DNA of 64,000 nucleotides from Toxoplasma gondii ME49 (GCF_000006565.2 NC_031480.1:5511170-5575169); one strand, 5' to 3'. Shown: positions 35,901 to 48,397, counted from the first letter of the stretch. Notes: generated by a model not told the origin, from the letters alone. Program-made: numbers and translations.

Positions 35901-38900
35901 GTGGGTGTACGTACACCCAGACACTGCACCTTGCCCCTGCGCTCTCGCCTCCGCAGATCTTGGCTGGACTCCACGTCCTCCATGAGGACAAAGTGATGAG
36001 GAGACTCGCTGCAAATGCAGACTTCTCTCTGGCACAAGTCTGTGGACTGCTCTACGTCTCTCTAGCCTCCATAAATTCGTCGATTCATGCTCTCCCGCTC
36101 CATTCATTCACCGTTCGCTGCAAGGACTTCTGTGCTGGTGCCCATATATGTACGGAAGCGCATACACAGTCGCATACAGACACGTTCGCACTCTACATGC
36201 AGATATGTACATGGACGTACATACGCATATATATATATATATATATATATGTACATATATATGTATATACGAGCATTCAAGTGTACAAACGGACACAGAT
36301 GTACATCCATGTAGATCTGCATGTATATATATATATATATATATAAGCATACAAGCATAAAGACATGCATGTCCATACATATAGATGCACGCATGTGCAG
36401 AGGATGGGATGATGAGCGCACAGGGGTGGACGACTGTAGAATCCACGACTGGATGCAGCGTTTGTTTTTTCAGAAGAGCGGAGTGAGCGTGGATCGTTTT
36501 CTTTCGAGGAGTCTTTGCGGGGCTTCCAAGCTTCTCCGTGTGTGTCTGGAGAGTTTTTCGGCGATGCTGAAGAGGCAGAACATGCACTTTTCTTGGAAAG
36601 GCTGTACAGCCAGAAACCGTCGTTGCTGCAGTGGAATACGTTCAGAGAAGTTGCAGCTGTCAAGGTGAGAAACGCATGCGTTGCCTGAAACAGATCGCAA
36701 CATCGAGCTTCTCTGGAACCTGGGGCGCCGGGAAACGCGATTGCTTCTGTTGAAAGTCTTTTTTTTGAAGCAGCAGTTTTTGGCTCAGAGTCGTCGCTTT
36801 TTCACGGCGCGAGCTTTACACAAAATGGTCTTTGCATGCACACGGTGGTTTTTAAAACTTCTGTTTTTCAGCAGGAGGCTGTCTCGTTTTTTCTGGGCGA
36901 TTCGAAAAGGGAGGGAGGGGGCATGGTTCTGCATGGCTTCTTTTTCAAGTTCCTTGTCTTTACGTTGATTTTTTTCTTTCCTCTCCTGCATTTTTTCTTC
37001 CATTTTTCCTGATTTGTTTTTCGCTTTTTTCGATTTTTTTCCTCGACAGTTCTTCTGCCTCTTTCCCCTCGATTTTTCGTCTTTTTCTCGCGCTCTCTCT
37101 TCCACTTTTCCTCTGCATTCTTCGATACTTCTCCGTTTCTCCTCAGAGACGACTGCTCGCCCCTCTCTTTTCGAGCGTCGAACGCGCAGCTGTCGACGGC
37201 TGTTTGCAGCGCATAGTCGAGGAACTTCCTGCCTCGCTTTCCTCGCCAGGCTCGAAGGCAGCCGACACCAGGGAAAGAACAGCGGCAAGAGGAGAAATGG
37301 CGGCAACTGAAGATGTGGAGCAACTGCATGCGTTGTGCGAACTGGAGCGGGTGAGAGAAGAAGAGGAAGAAGAAGAGGAAGAAGAAGAGAGAGAGGAAGG
37401 GCGTCGGAGTTCAGCACCCTAGGTGGAGGGAGAAGAAAAGACTTCTTGTGCGCCTGCTGCCTGTATTCTAGAACGTACAGCTTGCGGCAAAGGCAATTTA
37501 CGACAGCCTGAAAGGACTCGAGGAAAGGAGCTGCTCCCCCCTTTGTACGTTTCGTCTTCTTCAATTTCTGTTTCTCCGTTGTCTCCTCTCAGCTCCTATG
37601 TCACGTCCAACAACAGTACCTCTGTCTGCTTCCGCCCGCGTCTCTTGTCGCGCCTCTCTCCAGTCTCTCCCTCGCGGTTCTGGAAGTAAGAGAACTCAGT
37701 TCCTCGTTCGCGTCCCCGAAGGAAAGAGAAACGAGGAGGGAAGCCAAGGCAGAGCTGAGAGAGAGAAAGTCGTCTGCATGCGTCTCCAGGGCAACGCTCC
37801 AGTGCACACATCTCCTCGTCCAAGTCAGTGCCTGTTGACGAGCGGGAGGATGAAAATATCTAAAATTCCTGCGGATCCCTGGCGGCCGCCACAGCTGCGC
37901 ATTTAAATATAAGCATGTCGCTTTTTGCAGGAGTATGTCCACGAGCCTTTGAGGGTACACGGTGAGCCACCGGCTCGCTCTACCAGGGCTCGGTCGCCTC
38001 CCGCGGTGTATAGGTATCTCTGTGCAGGTGGAGTTCTACATATGCGCATGCATATACTTTATAGTCTGCACACTGCCGTAGATTTTCAAAGAGAATCTGG
38101 TTATACGTAGCTCTGTCGAGGACGTCGAGAGGAGACTGGCTTGTGAACTTCTTTTCTTTTTCGCTGGGGTCTTTTCGCGCTGCCCAGAAATGGCCAGACG
38201 CCTCTCCGTTGTCTTTCCGTTCTGTTGTCGCGCAGACTCTGCTCAGTCTCGCATGCGTCTGTGAAGCGGGAGACGAGCGCGCCAGAGCCTTCGTTGCCGC
38301 CGTCGTCGCGCGAGGAGAAGTCCTCCTCTCTGCCTTTTGGACGGACTTCCACAAACACGTGAGGTGAGAACAAAAAGTTTTCTTCCGCCACAATTGTGTG
38401 TGTGTGTGTTTTGGCCTTGAAAAGAGCCCTCTCTCTGGGCGAGTCATCTTTTTGTCGACCCGCGTTCCTCCCCAAAAAGCCTTTCTCTCAGCAGCCTCTC
38501 TTGTCCGCAGACGTAGCGTTCTGTCTCTCTTCTCATCGATGAAAGTCCCTCTTCGTCGTCGGACAACATCTCTCTCTTGTCGGCCAGTGTGTATCTCTCT
38601 CCGACTCTCCTGTTTACGGAGAATGTCTTGCGTCGCAGTCGAGCGCATTTCAGACGACTGCGCCTCTTCGCGTTCTTGTTTCTCGGCTTCGCAGCCCCGA
38701 GCCTTCGCCTTTCAGTCTCTGTCTCTTTCTTCAGCTGCGTCGTCTTTAAATGTCTTCCGGTTCGCTCTTCTGCTTTCCCTGGCTCACGCCATCTGAAGAA
38801 GAGAGGTCTCCGTTTTTCTCTCAGGGTCGGATCCGACATGCTTCGCAACGTCCGTCGTCTTCTTTTTGCGGATTCTCCGTTCCTCCTCCACGAGGTGCTC

Positions 38901-40007
38901 ACCCTCCTGCCTCAACAAGAACCTTGGCTCTGCAGTGAAAACGGAACTTTTTCATCTTCCTCGTCAGCGTCCTCTTCGTCTTGTCTTGCTTCGCCTGCTT
39001 CTCTCGTGACTTCTTCTTTGCCGCCGCTGCTCGTGGCTGTTCATCTGCTGTATCGCCTGCCCGCTCAGTCGCACTCACAGCAGTCTCCTGCTGGGCCGCC
39101 CGCATGTCTTCGGCTTCCAGGAGGCGCGCCGGAGCTCGCGCGCCGCCTCTCGGCGTATCTTCGGAGAGAGCGAAGAGAGCCGTATGGAGAAGGAGAAGAA
39201 GAGCTGGAGACAGAGCACGAGGAGACAGTCCAGAAGCTGAGGAGAGATCTCCGCCATGTGGTGACCCTCTGGGGCAAGGGCGAGGAATCGAAAGAAAGCA
39301 CAGGCGACGGACGCGAGGGAGAGGAGAGAAGAGAGAGAGAAGAAAGAAGAGAGAGAAGAAAAGCGAGGGGATGGATGCACAGAGACAGAGAAGAAGAGAA
39401 GCGAGAGGATTTGAAGCTTCTGACGCAAGTGGCTCGTCTTCTCAACGCTGCAGTGAACGGAGGCCGAGAAGTCGCCGAAGGAAACGCGCGAGAAATCGTT
39501 ACTTCTGCCCATGAAGCCCCTGAGAAATCAACACCTGCATCTTCTCTCGAGCAAACGCCTCTTTCAGCAGAAAACGCAGTGCCGGTAAACCCCAGTCCCT
39601 TCTCGTCTTCTGCTTCGCCTCCCTCTCCGTTTTCGGCTTCTCCCTGTTCCTCCTCTGCTCCTGCTCTCTCGTCTTCTTCGTCTCTTTCTTCTTCTTTGCC
39701 TTCATTGTCTGTGCAGGCCGGAGAAGCGGCCCAGGAGCAGAAAGCGGGTGCGCGTTTACCTGGCTTTCCAAAGGTTCACTCGAATTCGCTGCAGTCTCCA
39801 AGCTTGTCTTTGAATGGAGTCGGAGAGCCGCAGAACTCATGGGGGCAGACGATGGGAGATAGAGAAGATCCGAAGGCGGCGCAAGTGCCTGCGCTCGGCG
39901 CTTCCCCATATCTAGGCTGGGAAGCAGAAAAAGAGAGAGAACAAGAGCCTCACGCGAGGACCGAAAGCAGTGTTCCTTGGCACCCGCCGCCTCCACCCTG
40001 TCTGTAA
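29943..40007 (+). CDS. Conserved oligomeric Golgi complex subunit 5 (COG5), about 16 exons
   Basis: Exons read with in-phase junctions: 29943-30024, 30689-31460, 31731-31839, 32090-32365, 32646-32939, 33203 to about 33690 (3' end unresolved), 34250-34626, 35025-35138, 35709-35850, about 35957-36139 (unresolved), 36474-36664, 37147-37350, about 37481-37544, 37593-37685, 37931-37954, 38236-38363, 38825-40007. COG5 landmarks in order: LKSDALNVAVYVHRV, a helical segment (FIEQVKEEIQDICRESKQLH), LASALDVFFLLDQLWEQVEA, VLAVGEDPVTRQPYTAFL (family: VLAKKRDPVSHVCFIEE), PLRQVYIHLLAARLDGVLSS, DIDALVSAAFGELERARV, and RVGSDMLRNVRRLLF followed by LLVAVHLLYRLP. COG5 is a lobe B subunit of the tether for intra-Golgi retrograde vesicles. 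Acidic insertions in exons 2 and 6 and a Ser/Pro-rich last ~250 residues are extra to the family. Confidence 0.8.
30363..30399. repeat. (TA)n-rich tract in COG5 intron 1
   Basis: TA/GTATAT tract inside a longer stretch of ATGTATCTGT-type sequence (about 30185-30600) that is a degenerate TATG/TGTA-rich repeat. Confidence 0.85.
32523..32541. repeat. (TA)n tract in COG5 intron 4
   Basis: Short TA run in the 280-bp intron between exons 4 and 5. Confidence 0.85.
35313..35553. repeat. Pyrimidine minisatellite, 32-bp unit, about 7.5 copies, in COG5 intron 8
   Basis: Tandem copies of a unit containing CTTCTTCTCCTTTTTCTG and GTTCTTCATCTC, with a few C/T substitutions between copies. The array is open in more than one plus-strand frame but encodes only Phe/Leu/Ser repeats and lies between exons that join in phase, so it is intronic. 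Confidence 0.9.
35903..35918. repeat. Perfect 16-bp palindrome GGGTGTACGTACACCC
   Basis: The best example in the window of a dispersed palindromic motif (consensus GGTGTAYRTACACC), here in a COG5 intron. Other copies are listed in the findings. Confidence 0.8.
36227..36344. repeat. (TA)n tracts in COG5, intron before exon 36474
   Basis: TA tracts at about 36227-36250 and 36322-36344. Confidence 0.85.
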
Positions 40008-41892
40008 GCTGAGAGACAGAGAGAAGAGAGAGGACAGGAAGGAGAACAACAAGGACAACAAGAGAGAGAAGTCTGAGAACAACAAGGACAACAAGAGAGA
40101 GAAGTCTGAGAACAACAAGGACAACAAGAGAGAGAAGTCTGAGAACAAGAGAGGAGATATGAGAATCGCCCCCGGAGCTTTGATGCGAGCCGAGGAAGAC
40201 CCAGCGAAGGGAAGTCGAGCCTAAACTGCTTTTTCTCGGATTTCTAACTGGTGTCGACACCGGTGGAGAGACAGTATGCGGAAAGGGAGAAGTATCTTTG
40301 TGAGAGAAGCTTCCTTCGCCTCCCTTTTCCGTTATGAGCGTCTTTCGGTGTCGCGCACAGGGTGCCGTCAGTTCAACAACTTCGTACAAAGACGCAAGAG
40401 CATCTTTGGTTTTAAAAGTTAGGACCTTTCGGTGCGCGGATGCTTGCAGAGAACATGGCAGCGAGTCTTTCCGACTCCGCGCCCAGAGCGCGCCGCTCTG
40501 TTCACACCTCGCGGTGGCAGCGGTAGAGGCGCTCTCGAGAAGCAAGTGGGGTCCGTAAAGATGTAGAGCAAATGCGTTCGAGGAGAATTGTAGAAGAGGC
40601 ATAGCAGATGCAGTCTGGTAGATTGGAGAAGAAGTGAAACAGAAAGAAAAAGCGTTGCAGCACGGTGCTAGAGAAGACAAGACACGTTGCAGTCGCCAAG
40701 TTATCGAGTGAAAGTGAGTAGTCGACGACATGGTTCGCACTTGAGCGGGAAGGTGAGAGATTTGAACTCTGCTTTTCGCGCCTCGTTAAGTCCTCGTTCA
40801 ATGGGTTCTGTTGCCGCATTTTGCGAGAAACGCAGTCACGTAGTTTACGCGAGAAAAGAGCATTCGACACTGGACGTCCTTTGAAGGCCTTTGAAGGCAA
40901 CACAGCTTCCTCGCTCTCAGACAGGCGGTCCCGGCGCTGAGACGGCGACGCTCTTGAGCGAACGAAACGCAAATCACGATGAACCGCCACCGACAAAAAA
41001 GGGAAACATGAACGAGGTTCGGCGACGCGCGAAGAAGAAATAAATCACAAAGATAGCAGACAAAGACCTGAGATTGGGGCTGTTCAGGGAAGGTCCTCGC
41101 CTTCACCACAGAGTTTCCATGCAGCGAGTTTCCAGAGAGACAAGAGCTCGTTGCTTCCTGTTTTCTTCTCCGCTGCGTCAAGAGTCGGCTCTGTGGGGTG
41201 TTTTGGAACAACCGCCTCTCAAGGCACACGCCACAAATCACAGAACAAATCTCGCAAAGTTATTCTTTACTCCCTCTAAAACGCGCCTCTCTGTCCACGG
41301 CCTGCGCGCTCGAAATGGGTCATTCCTTCGTCTCCTTTCTCGACAGCTCCTCCCTTTCTGAACGTTCTTTCTCTTCGCTCTATTTCCTTCTTTCTCTTCT
41401 TGCTTTTCTTGCTCTTCTTGCTTCTCGTCTGTCTCTTCTCATGTCAGGTCTTCTTCATCCTCTGTTCGCCTGCACCTCCCTTCTCTATTGTGCTCCCGAA
41501 TTTCTTCTGCGTCTCTCTCTTCCTCTGCGCCTCGCCTGCTTTCGCCTTCCACTTTCTTTCCTCTCGACACGCATGGGTGGACCGAAGAGCGACAAGAATG
41601 GCGGACAGAGAGTGCGAGGTCGCTGCCTCCTGTGCGGTCGCGAGAAGCCTACGAGAGAAGCGAGCGGGGAACTCCCGATGCGCCAGCCCCGAGAGCCGGG
41701 AACAGGAGGGACTCCGTCACGGCGAAGCCGCGCAGAAAAGAAAGGCGCAGCTGCGGAGACTCTCCTCCCTTCGGGTGTCTGTACTCGCGATTGGACATTG
41801 AGCGCCCCCAGACTGTCCCCAGAAGGCCCGAAAGCGTTGGGGGGAAGGTACCCAAGGGCGGGGAGAGAAACCTGCAGAGCGCAGCCGCCCTC
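40008..41892. other. Convergent intergenic region, COG5 3' end to ApiAP2 3' end
   Basis: Begins with a 33-bp minisatellite just after the COG5 stop. The rest, including a pyrimidine-rich patch at about 41340-41570, shows no supported gene and should hold the two 3' UTRs. Confidence 0.5.
40042..40155. repeat. 33-bp minisatellite, about 3.5 copies, downstream of COG5
   Basis: Tandem units of GAGAACAACAAGGACAACAA plus GAGAGAGAAGTCT, nearly identical between copies. Because 33 is divisible by three, the repeat is open on both strands (ENNKDNKREKS in one frame), but it starts after the COG5 stop codon and in another frame. Confidence 0.9.
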
Positions 41893-44800
41893 TTAGACGT
41901 CCAGAAAAGACTTTTCATGTTCTTCGAACGCCGACAGCTCGCCGGTCTCTTCTCGCATGAGAAATGCGGTGTCGCGTCGCCCCGCGTCGACCAGCAGCCC
42001 CGCGGACACCGAGGAGACAGTGCGAGTGTCGCCGAGAGAGATCAGGCGCGTCATGCTCTCGGCCTGGGCAGCGAGACCCGTTGCCGAGAAGGCGCAGAGA
42101 GAAGAAGAGAGGCAGGAAGGAGACGAGAGCGAGGAAAGCGGGGGCAGCGCCGCGAGAGAAGAGAGCGCAGAAATCGAAGAGGAAGATGACAGGCGGGACT
42201 TGCTCGGACCCGTGCTTCGCTTCTCTTTGTGGGAGAGCTGGAAGAAGTCGAAGGGACTGTCTCCCGTATAGGATACGCGCCTCGGAGACAGCAGAGACAG
42301 CGGCGGGCGCAGAGGAGGCAGGCCGGCAGTTGAGGCCTCCAACGTGTCACTGTGCTTCCCATAAAAAACGCTCGAAAGACTGTCTTCTCGGGAGACAGGT
42401 GTCTCTTTGCCAGCGATGCCGAGCTCTCGCGAAGAGAGAAGAGGCCCCTTGCCAGAGGGCCCAACGACGGTGGAAGCGAGCAGAGAGTCCCGGAGGAACC
42501 GCGGAGAGCAGCAGGAGGCGGATGTCCACGAGGAGCGTCTCGCGAGAGAGAGGGAGCCCGAGCGTCGTCGGTGTCTCTTATTTCCTTCTCTTCTTCTCTC
42601 TTCCTCGGTCTCGGGCAAGCACGAGCGCGCCCAAGCGTGTGCCTCCTCGAAGAGCCGGTCCGCGAGGAACGGAACGCTGCCGTCTGTCGAGCTGACCCGT
42701 CTCAGTTTCTGTCCAGAGAAAGTCGAGGAAGAAGAGAAGGAAATCAACGGAGAAAAGAACGGCTCTTGGGCCCACACCTTCTCCTTGGCATCCTCTGGAA
42801 GCCGCCCAGCGCCGCGCTCCCCCCAGGCAACTGCAGGCGCTGTCTGGGCCGCAGGCGCCAGGGGACTGACGGCAGCGAATCCCGAATAGAAGTCAAAGGG
42901 CGGAGCCGCCGCTCGAGGGCCTCCGCGGAGACTGTCTCCTTCAGGGGGCTCGGGGCCGGAAGTCCGTGATGGCGAGCCGGGCCGCAGCGTCGCTGGAGGA
43001 GCGACCAGGTGGGCGCTCTCGACAGAGGGATGTGGAGTCGCCTTTTGAAGGTCCCGGAAAAACAGAGGCGACACGGAAGGCAGAAACGACAGAGGAGCCC
43101 CGAAGGCGTCGTCGGTCGTCGTGGTATCGCATCTGTTGAAACTTGGAAGCTGGAACATCGAGCTCACCCCACTGGGAAGCACCCCAGTCGAGTCTGGCGT
43201 CTCGACACTGGAGGCTCCACTCTCCCCGTGATCCTCGCAGGCGCCCACTTGCTCTCGTCTGCCTGCTTCCTTCGAGTCTGCTGCACAGGCGCTCTGCCGT
43301 CTGCTGTTCCCGTCCGCGTTTCCGGCGTCTCTCGCGGGTCTCAGCCACTCGGCGTAGGTCTGCTCCGGAGTCCGAAACGCAGCTTCCTTCTCGAATCGGG
43401 CAGCCCTCGCTGAGTCCTCGGTCTCGGAACTCCCTCGTCTCTCGTCTCTCTCGTCTCTCTGGTCTCCGTCGCCTCTTCGAGGCATGCGGAGCGCGTCTTC
43501 GCGCGGCTCTGCAGGCGTCACAGGGAGGAGGTCGAAGGTCGTCGATGACCGCGAAAGAGAGGAGAAAAGCCCAACCGAGTTCCTTCTTTTCGACACATGG
43601 CCTGCTTTTTGAGAGCCGAAGGAACATGCCAGCTGGGACCCGCACCCGTCCGCAGTCGTTGTCGTGGGGAGGAACGGCGCCTCCGCGGTCGTGGACGCCG
43701 CCCGCGACCCCCCAGGACCCGCTGGCCCGGCCCCGCAGAAAAACGAGGCTCGGGGGCTCTCCGGCAAGGCGCAAGCGACGTCAGACAAGCTGTGAGACTG
43801 GAAGGCGGCAGGGAGCTCTCTTCTCGGGTACGCGCCTGTCCCGAGGTTCTCCACTCCCCAGGTCGCGCTCGCATGCGCCGTGTTCTCCTCTCGACTGCTC
43901 TCGGGACCTCGAGCTCCAGCAGACCCGTCCTCAGTCTCGCCTCGGTAGAACCGTCGGGCGCCGCTCTCTGCCGCAGGGCTCTGGAGGTCTGGAAAGCGCT
44001 GTTCATCGTGGCTCATCCGGTCTGCGTCGAGAAAAGAAGTCAAGAAAGGGAGACGCGCCCCACCTGCGGTTGGATGAGTTCCTGAGTGAGTCGCATGCCC
44101 TGCATGTGTGGGGAGACTTGCTGTCGGACTTGGGAGATGGTAAGAGCCTTCGGATCCCGAAGCGAAAGGCAGCTGAGACCTCGAGCACGAAGGCAGCGAG
44201 TGAGAAGAGGGGGATGACCTCGCCGGCGAGGCCTGCTCTGCTGACGTTGAAACGCGAGCCTGGGAAGGCGAGGCGCAGCGCCGGGATCCCGGCGACCGCG
44301 ACCGCGCGGGCTCCTCGTCTGAGGCTTCACAGCCTTCTGTGGCGTCGGCGCGACTCTTCGTCTCACTCTCCGCGGCGTCATCGTGTGCATGCAAAGACGC
44401 GCCTTGCTCGGCCGCTCTGCTGGTGGAGGTGCTCTTCTTCCGCTCTCGGGGTTTCGATTGAGGCCCGCGGGTCCCGCGACCCCCCGCGCGGCCCCCTGCA
44501 CCCTTCGAGTCCCCGCGCCTCCGCTTCCGAGAAGTGACTTTTCCAGCCACAACTTCCGCCTGGTGTTCCAGTTGCTGGAGTTGAAGGAGCTGCTGCTCCT
44601 GTTGTTCCCAGAACAGGCCGAGCTGGGCGTTGAAGAGTGTAAACGGGTCAAAGTCTCCATGCGCGGGGTAGAAGCGAGACGAGAGATATCCAGACTGGAA
44701 GGGAGTTCCACACGCAGGAAAAGGCTGTGAAGGCCTTGCCGCGCTCACTCGAAAGGCCTGCTCCGCCTGCGTCCCCAGCGCCGCCGCCCCCATCCCGTGA

Positions 44801-47800
44801 AACGCAGGACCCGCAAGCGCGGGTCTCGAGGCCCCCTCGGGGACCGGCATGAACAGGCTGTGTGGAGTATGGGCGGCAGGAGCGAGGTCGGGAGTCGCAG
44901 GGCCTGGAGCGCGAGCAGAGAGACAAGGCGCAGAAGTCTCGCCGCGGGGAAGGAAGGCGTGAGCGTCAGCTAGCTGGAGCGATAGTGCAGAGCCTGTGCC
45001 CTCCTCGAGAGTGTCGGGCTCCACGGGGGACGGTGAGAAGTCGGAAGCAGCTGGTGTCACTTCTGGCGACGGCGGGGGTACTGAGTACGCTGAAGGCAGT
45101 CCAGAGGAAGCGAGGAAGGGACTGGAAGCCTTCACTTTTCGCCGACGCGAGCCGCTGCTTTTCCTCACCCCCTCGCCCTGCTTGCGCGCAGCTGGATGAG
45201 CGGCGGGGCGTCGAGGTGCCTTCGGCTTCGCCGCCCGCGGGCCGGCGCCAGAGTCGGGACCCGATGGAGCCGAAAAGTCCCCGGAAGGAAAGCCTGAAGA
45301 ACCGGGCGCGGTACCAGGTCTGGCTTCGTGAGACGACGAAGGATCTGAATTCGATGCAAAGCTGGGTCCAGGACCTGCAGCAACGGACGAGGCGCACCCT
45401 TCAGAAGAAGCTGAGCAGGCACAAGGCCCCGGGTGATCCGGCATCGTTTGGCACCCCCGTGGAAGCGGCGGCGACGACTCTGCAAGTCCGCTGTGGTTCG
45501 GAGACGAGGCGGGAGGACTGCGGCTCCCTGGATCAGGCGAGACGGTTTCGCAAGCTGCCCGCGCGAACCCCAAGGAGCTGGCCACCATCGGATCGAGACC
45601 TGCGCCACTGTCGCACTCTGTCTGTTGAGGACAGTCGCTTTCTTGCGACGCTCGGGGACCCGAGCATGCCTCTCCGGCTGTGGACTGGACCGGTCTAGCC
45701 GCCTCGCGGTCGGAGGCCTCCTGGGGTCTCACGAGCGAGTCTCCACACACTTCTTCTTCTCGAGCCTCGTCCGGCTCACCCCGGCTCCACGCCGCAGGCC
45801 CCAGAGGCAGGTTCGCGTTGGGCTCAGTTCCGCGGCTCTCCCGACTCCTCTCTCCTGCCTCTTCGCCGCCCAACACGGTTTGGGTCCCGCCAGACTCTTC
45901 TGCATCTGAGGCGTCGAGCGCGCCTCTCTCGCCCTCGGGCTCCGGCGCCTCACCTGCAAGCTTCCCCTGGGCTCTGTGCAGGGGGCGCTCTTCCTCGTCG
46001 GCCCAGGAGGCCGTGGAAGTCTCGTGGTCGACGGGTCGGTCGCCATCGACCACCGTGCATGCATTGAAGGCGGCGCCTTCCGACAGGCCGGCGGCGACGC
46101 TCGAGGCGCTCACAGACGGAGGGCACATGAGGAGCTGCTGGACGAAGGGGTCCGCGGCAGCCTTGAGGGCCTCGATCGCTTCCGCAGCTTCATCTGTGTG
46201 AAGAGGCCACCCCAAAATTCGGTTGCGCTCCTCCAGAGCTAGGCGCCGCGCCTCGAGAAAGCCATGCCGACTCACGGGGAAGTGACGCTGAATCTGTCGA
46301 CCTTGGTCGTTCTTCCAGTACGAAATCCTGCAAAAGAGAGGAAAACAAGCAAAAACAAAGAAAGAGGCAACGTGTGAGAAGGGGGCTGGACGCTGTGCCG
46401 TCTGCGCAGAGTGGCGACACGAGGCAGGCAGCAGGGAGAAGCGGAGAAGCAGAAAAGGAGAAGACAGACGGAGAGGGAGGCCGGGGGTGGAGATGGAGGG
46501 GACAGCTTGAGAGAGGCGAAACTCGCGAACTGTCAAAAACGAGGCCAGACAGCGAGTGGCCTGTGGTGAAAGGCGAGGACAAGAAACTGAGAGATCACCC
46601 CATAATGACGAGAGAGAGTCACGGAAAGTCCCGTTCCACGGAATTCAACAGACCGAGATGCTGCGGAGACTCTTTGAGAAATCGAAAACAAACAGGAAGG
46701 CGTCAGACAGGGAAACCAAGGGCCGCTGGTGGATCCCCCCCGGGAAAGTCCGATTGTTCACGCATGATCTCAGTCCACGGGTCTCTCATAGTCGGTGTTT
46801 GCTGCAGGCTTCGAGATGTTCTCTGGGGGGCTTTTCCGTCGTTTCTCTTCCTCTTTTTCTTCCTTCTTAGCGAAGCCAGGTCTCTATTGAGTCTCTACTA
46901 CCGTGAAGAGCGTCTCTGTCGGAATCCCCATGCGGACGTTTGCAGTGTCTTGCTTGGTTCTACCTCTCTGTCCATTTCCACCGCACCCGCTTCTTCTTCT
47001 CACTGGGGTGTATCCTCCGCCTCGAGAGTGTCTCTCGAGCTTTAATCGGGCCACTGTGTGTGAAGTCTTCTGCGTTCGGCCTTCCTGCACTTCTTTTGCA
47101 GGCTCCACACCGTCGAAGCTTCTTTCCCTCGAGAGGCGAACGCAACTCACCAGCGGATTTGGTTGTGGTCGAACGTCAGGCCCTGGACACGGGGAGTCTG
47201 TCGAGCGAAGTGTCTGTACAGCTTGCGCTGCTGAAGCGGCAGGCCTCGGACGGGGCGCGAAGTGCCGCCCGCAGCGCCAGAGCCGGTTTTGGAGGCGCGA
47301 CCGGCCTGGGGCGAGCGGCGTGGGGCTTTGGGGCTTCTGCGACGGGCCTTGCGCGCGCCGGCAGTTCCCCGTTTCGGGGACGAGGCGCCGGTGGGGAGCT
47401 GCGGGTCTTGGGGCAAGCCTTGGGAAGACGGCGAGAGTGCGGCAGGTTCTTGGACGCGCGCGAAGGCAGGAGGAAAGGACGAGGCCGAGTTGTACGAGTT
47501 GTCGGCAGAGACCGGGAACGAGAAGGGCGCGGGGAAGCGCTGTTGAGACTGGACCGGGGTGCATGCAGTGTAGGGCGCGGGGCCTGAGAACGACGGAGCG
47601 AAGGCATAGCCATAGTTCACGTTTGGCCCTGGGTAAGGCGTTGCGGACTCGTAGTATACGGTCCCCGACATCGAGGGTCGGGGATGTGCAACTCGGCCAC
47701 ACGAGGCGTCGGACGGGGCTCCGGACTCGGGCGGCAGCGGGTGCAGGAAATTTCTGTCCGTTTCTTGTCTGGGCACTGCGGGGTCCTGGACACCCTCAGG

Positions 47801-48397
47801 CGAGCGGTAGTCGTCGAGGCAGCGGCCCGGTTGTTCGCTTTCAGAGTAGCGAGACACGAAGGGCCGGTCGGCGGCTCCGATCTTGCCGCGGCCCTCGCCG
47901 ATTGCCGGTGCGCCCTGGCTGGGCCATGCAGGTTGCCCGCAAGAATACCCTGGTTCGTAAGTCCAGGGAAACGCTTCGCCTGGAGAAGCGTCCTCAGGCC
48001 TGGGTCCGTGGCTGTGGAGAAAGGCGTCCTTGCCAGCTGCGAAGGCGTGCATGCAGCGGTCCCGGGACTTGGGCTGCTGGCTCACCACCAGCACGGCGCC
48101 ACCCTGAGGCTGTTCTCCCGGATAGCTGGCGATGCTATCCACCGAGACTGGGTGAGACGGATGGCCGTGGCGAGGCTGGCTCGGAGAAAAGCGGGTGTTC
48201 GGGGGCGAACCGGCGGGGCCAGCAGAAAGAACCGCCGGTGCGGGCGGTGTGCAGACAGCGAACATCGATCCAGAGGCGGTGGGTGTGCATTGGGTAGGCG
48301 CGACAGAGGAAGGCGAGAGTCTCGAGAGGTTCGCTTCGATCGCCATGGGCGCGGCGCCTCGTTGGTGAGGCGGCGAAGACACATGAATGCTTTGCAT
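41893..48397 (-). CDS. ApiAP2 transcription factor with one AP2 domain, 2 exons
   Basis: Exons 48397..47151 and 46327..41893 join in phase (split codon TG/G) to give about 1,893 residues. The AP2/ERF DNA-binding domain lies across the junction at about residues 400-450: RVQGLTFDHNQIR, W, ISYWKNDQGRQIQRHFP, VSRHGFLEARRLALEERNRI. This has the ApiAP2 pattern of three strands (GV/QG..., W.S.W, ...R.FPV) and a GF.EA...A helix. It should bind a short DNA motif in the nucleus and control stage-specific expression. The rest is Pro/Ser/Gly-rich and disordered, with basic clusters before the domain (ARKARRRSPKAPRRSP) and after it (TSRKRRRGDSKG). No second AP2 domain or ACDC domain was seen. ATG 48397 is the first ATG in a frame that stays open upstream; MAIEANLS at 48346 is an alternative. 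I cannot say which named AP2 factor this is. Confidence 0.92.

Noticed and set aside
35903..35918. Palindrome read as a restriction-modification or phage attachment site
   Set aside because: There is no bacterial or phage context; the motif is dispersed in a eukaryotic chromosome.
39499..40740. 413-codon minus-strand open frame across the COG5 3' end
   Set aside because: Its long SLVVLVVLRLL repeats are the reverse reading of the 33-bp minisatellite, and the rest mirrors the Ser/Pro-rich COG5 tail.
43143..44537. 464-codon plus-strand open frame opposite the AP2 gene
   Set aside because: Arg/Ser/Pro composition from antisense reading of a GC-rich coding exon; the minus frame continues from the AP2 domain in phase.
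46903..48297. 464-codon plus-strand open frame opposite AP2 exon 1
   Set aside because: Shadow of the minus-strand exon; no features, and it crosses the AP2 intron without splice logic.
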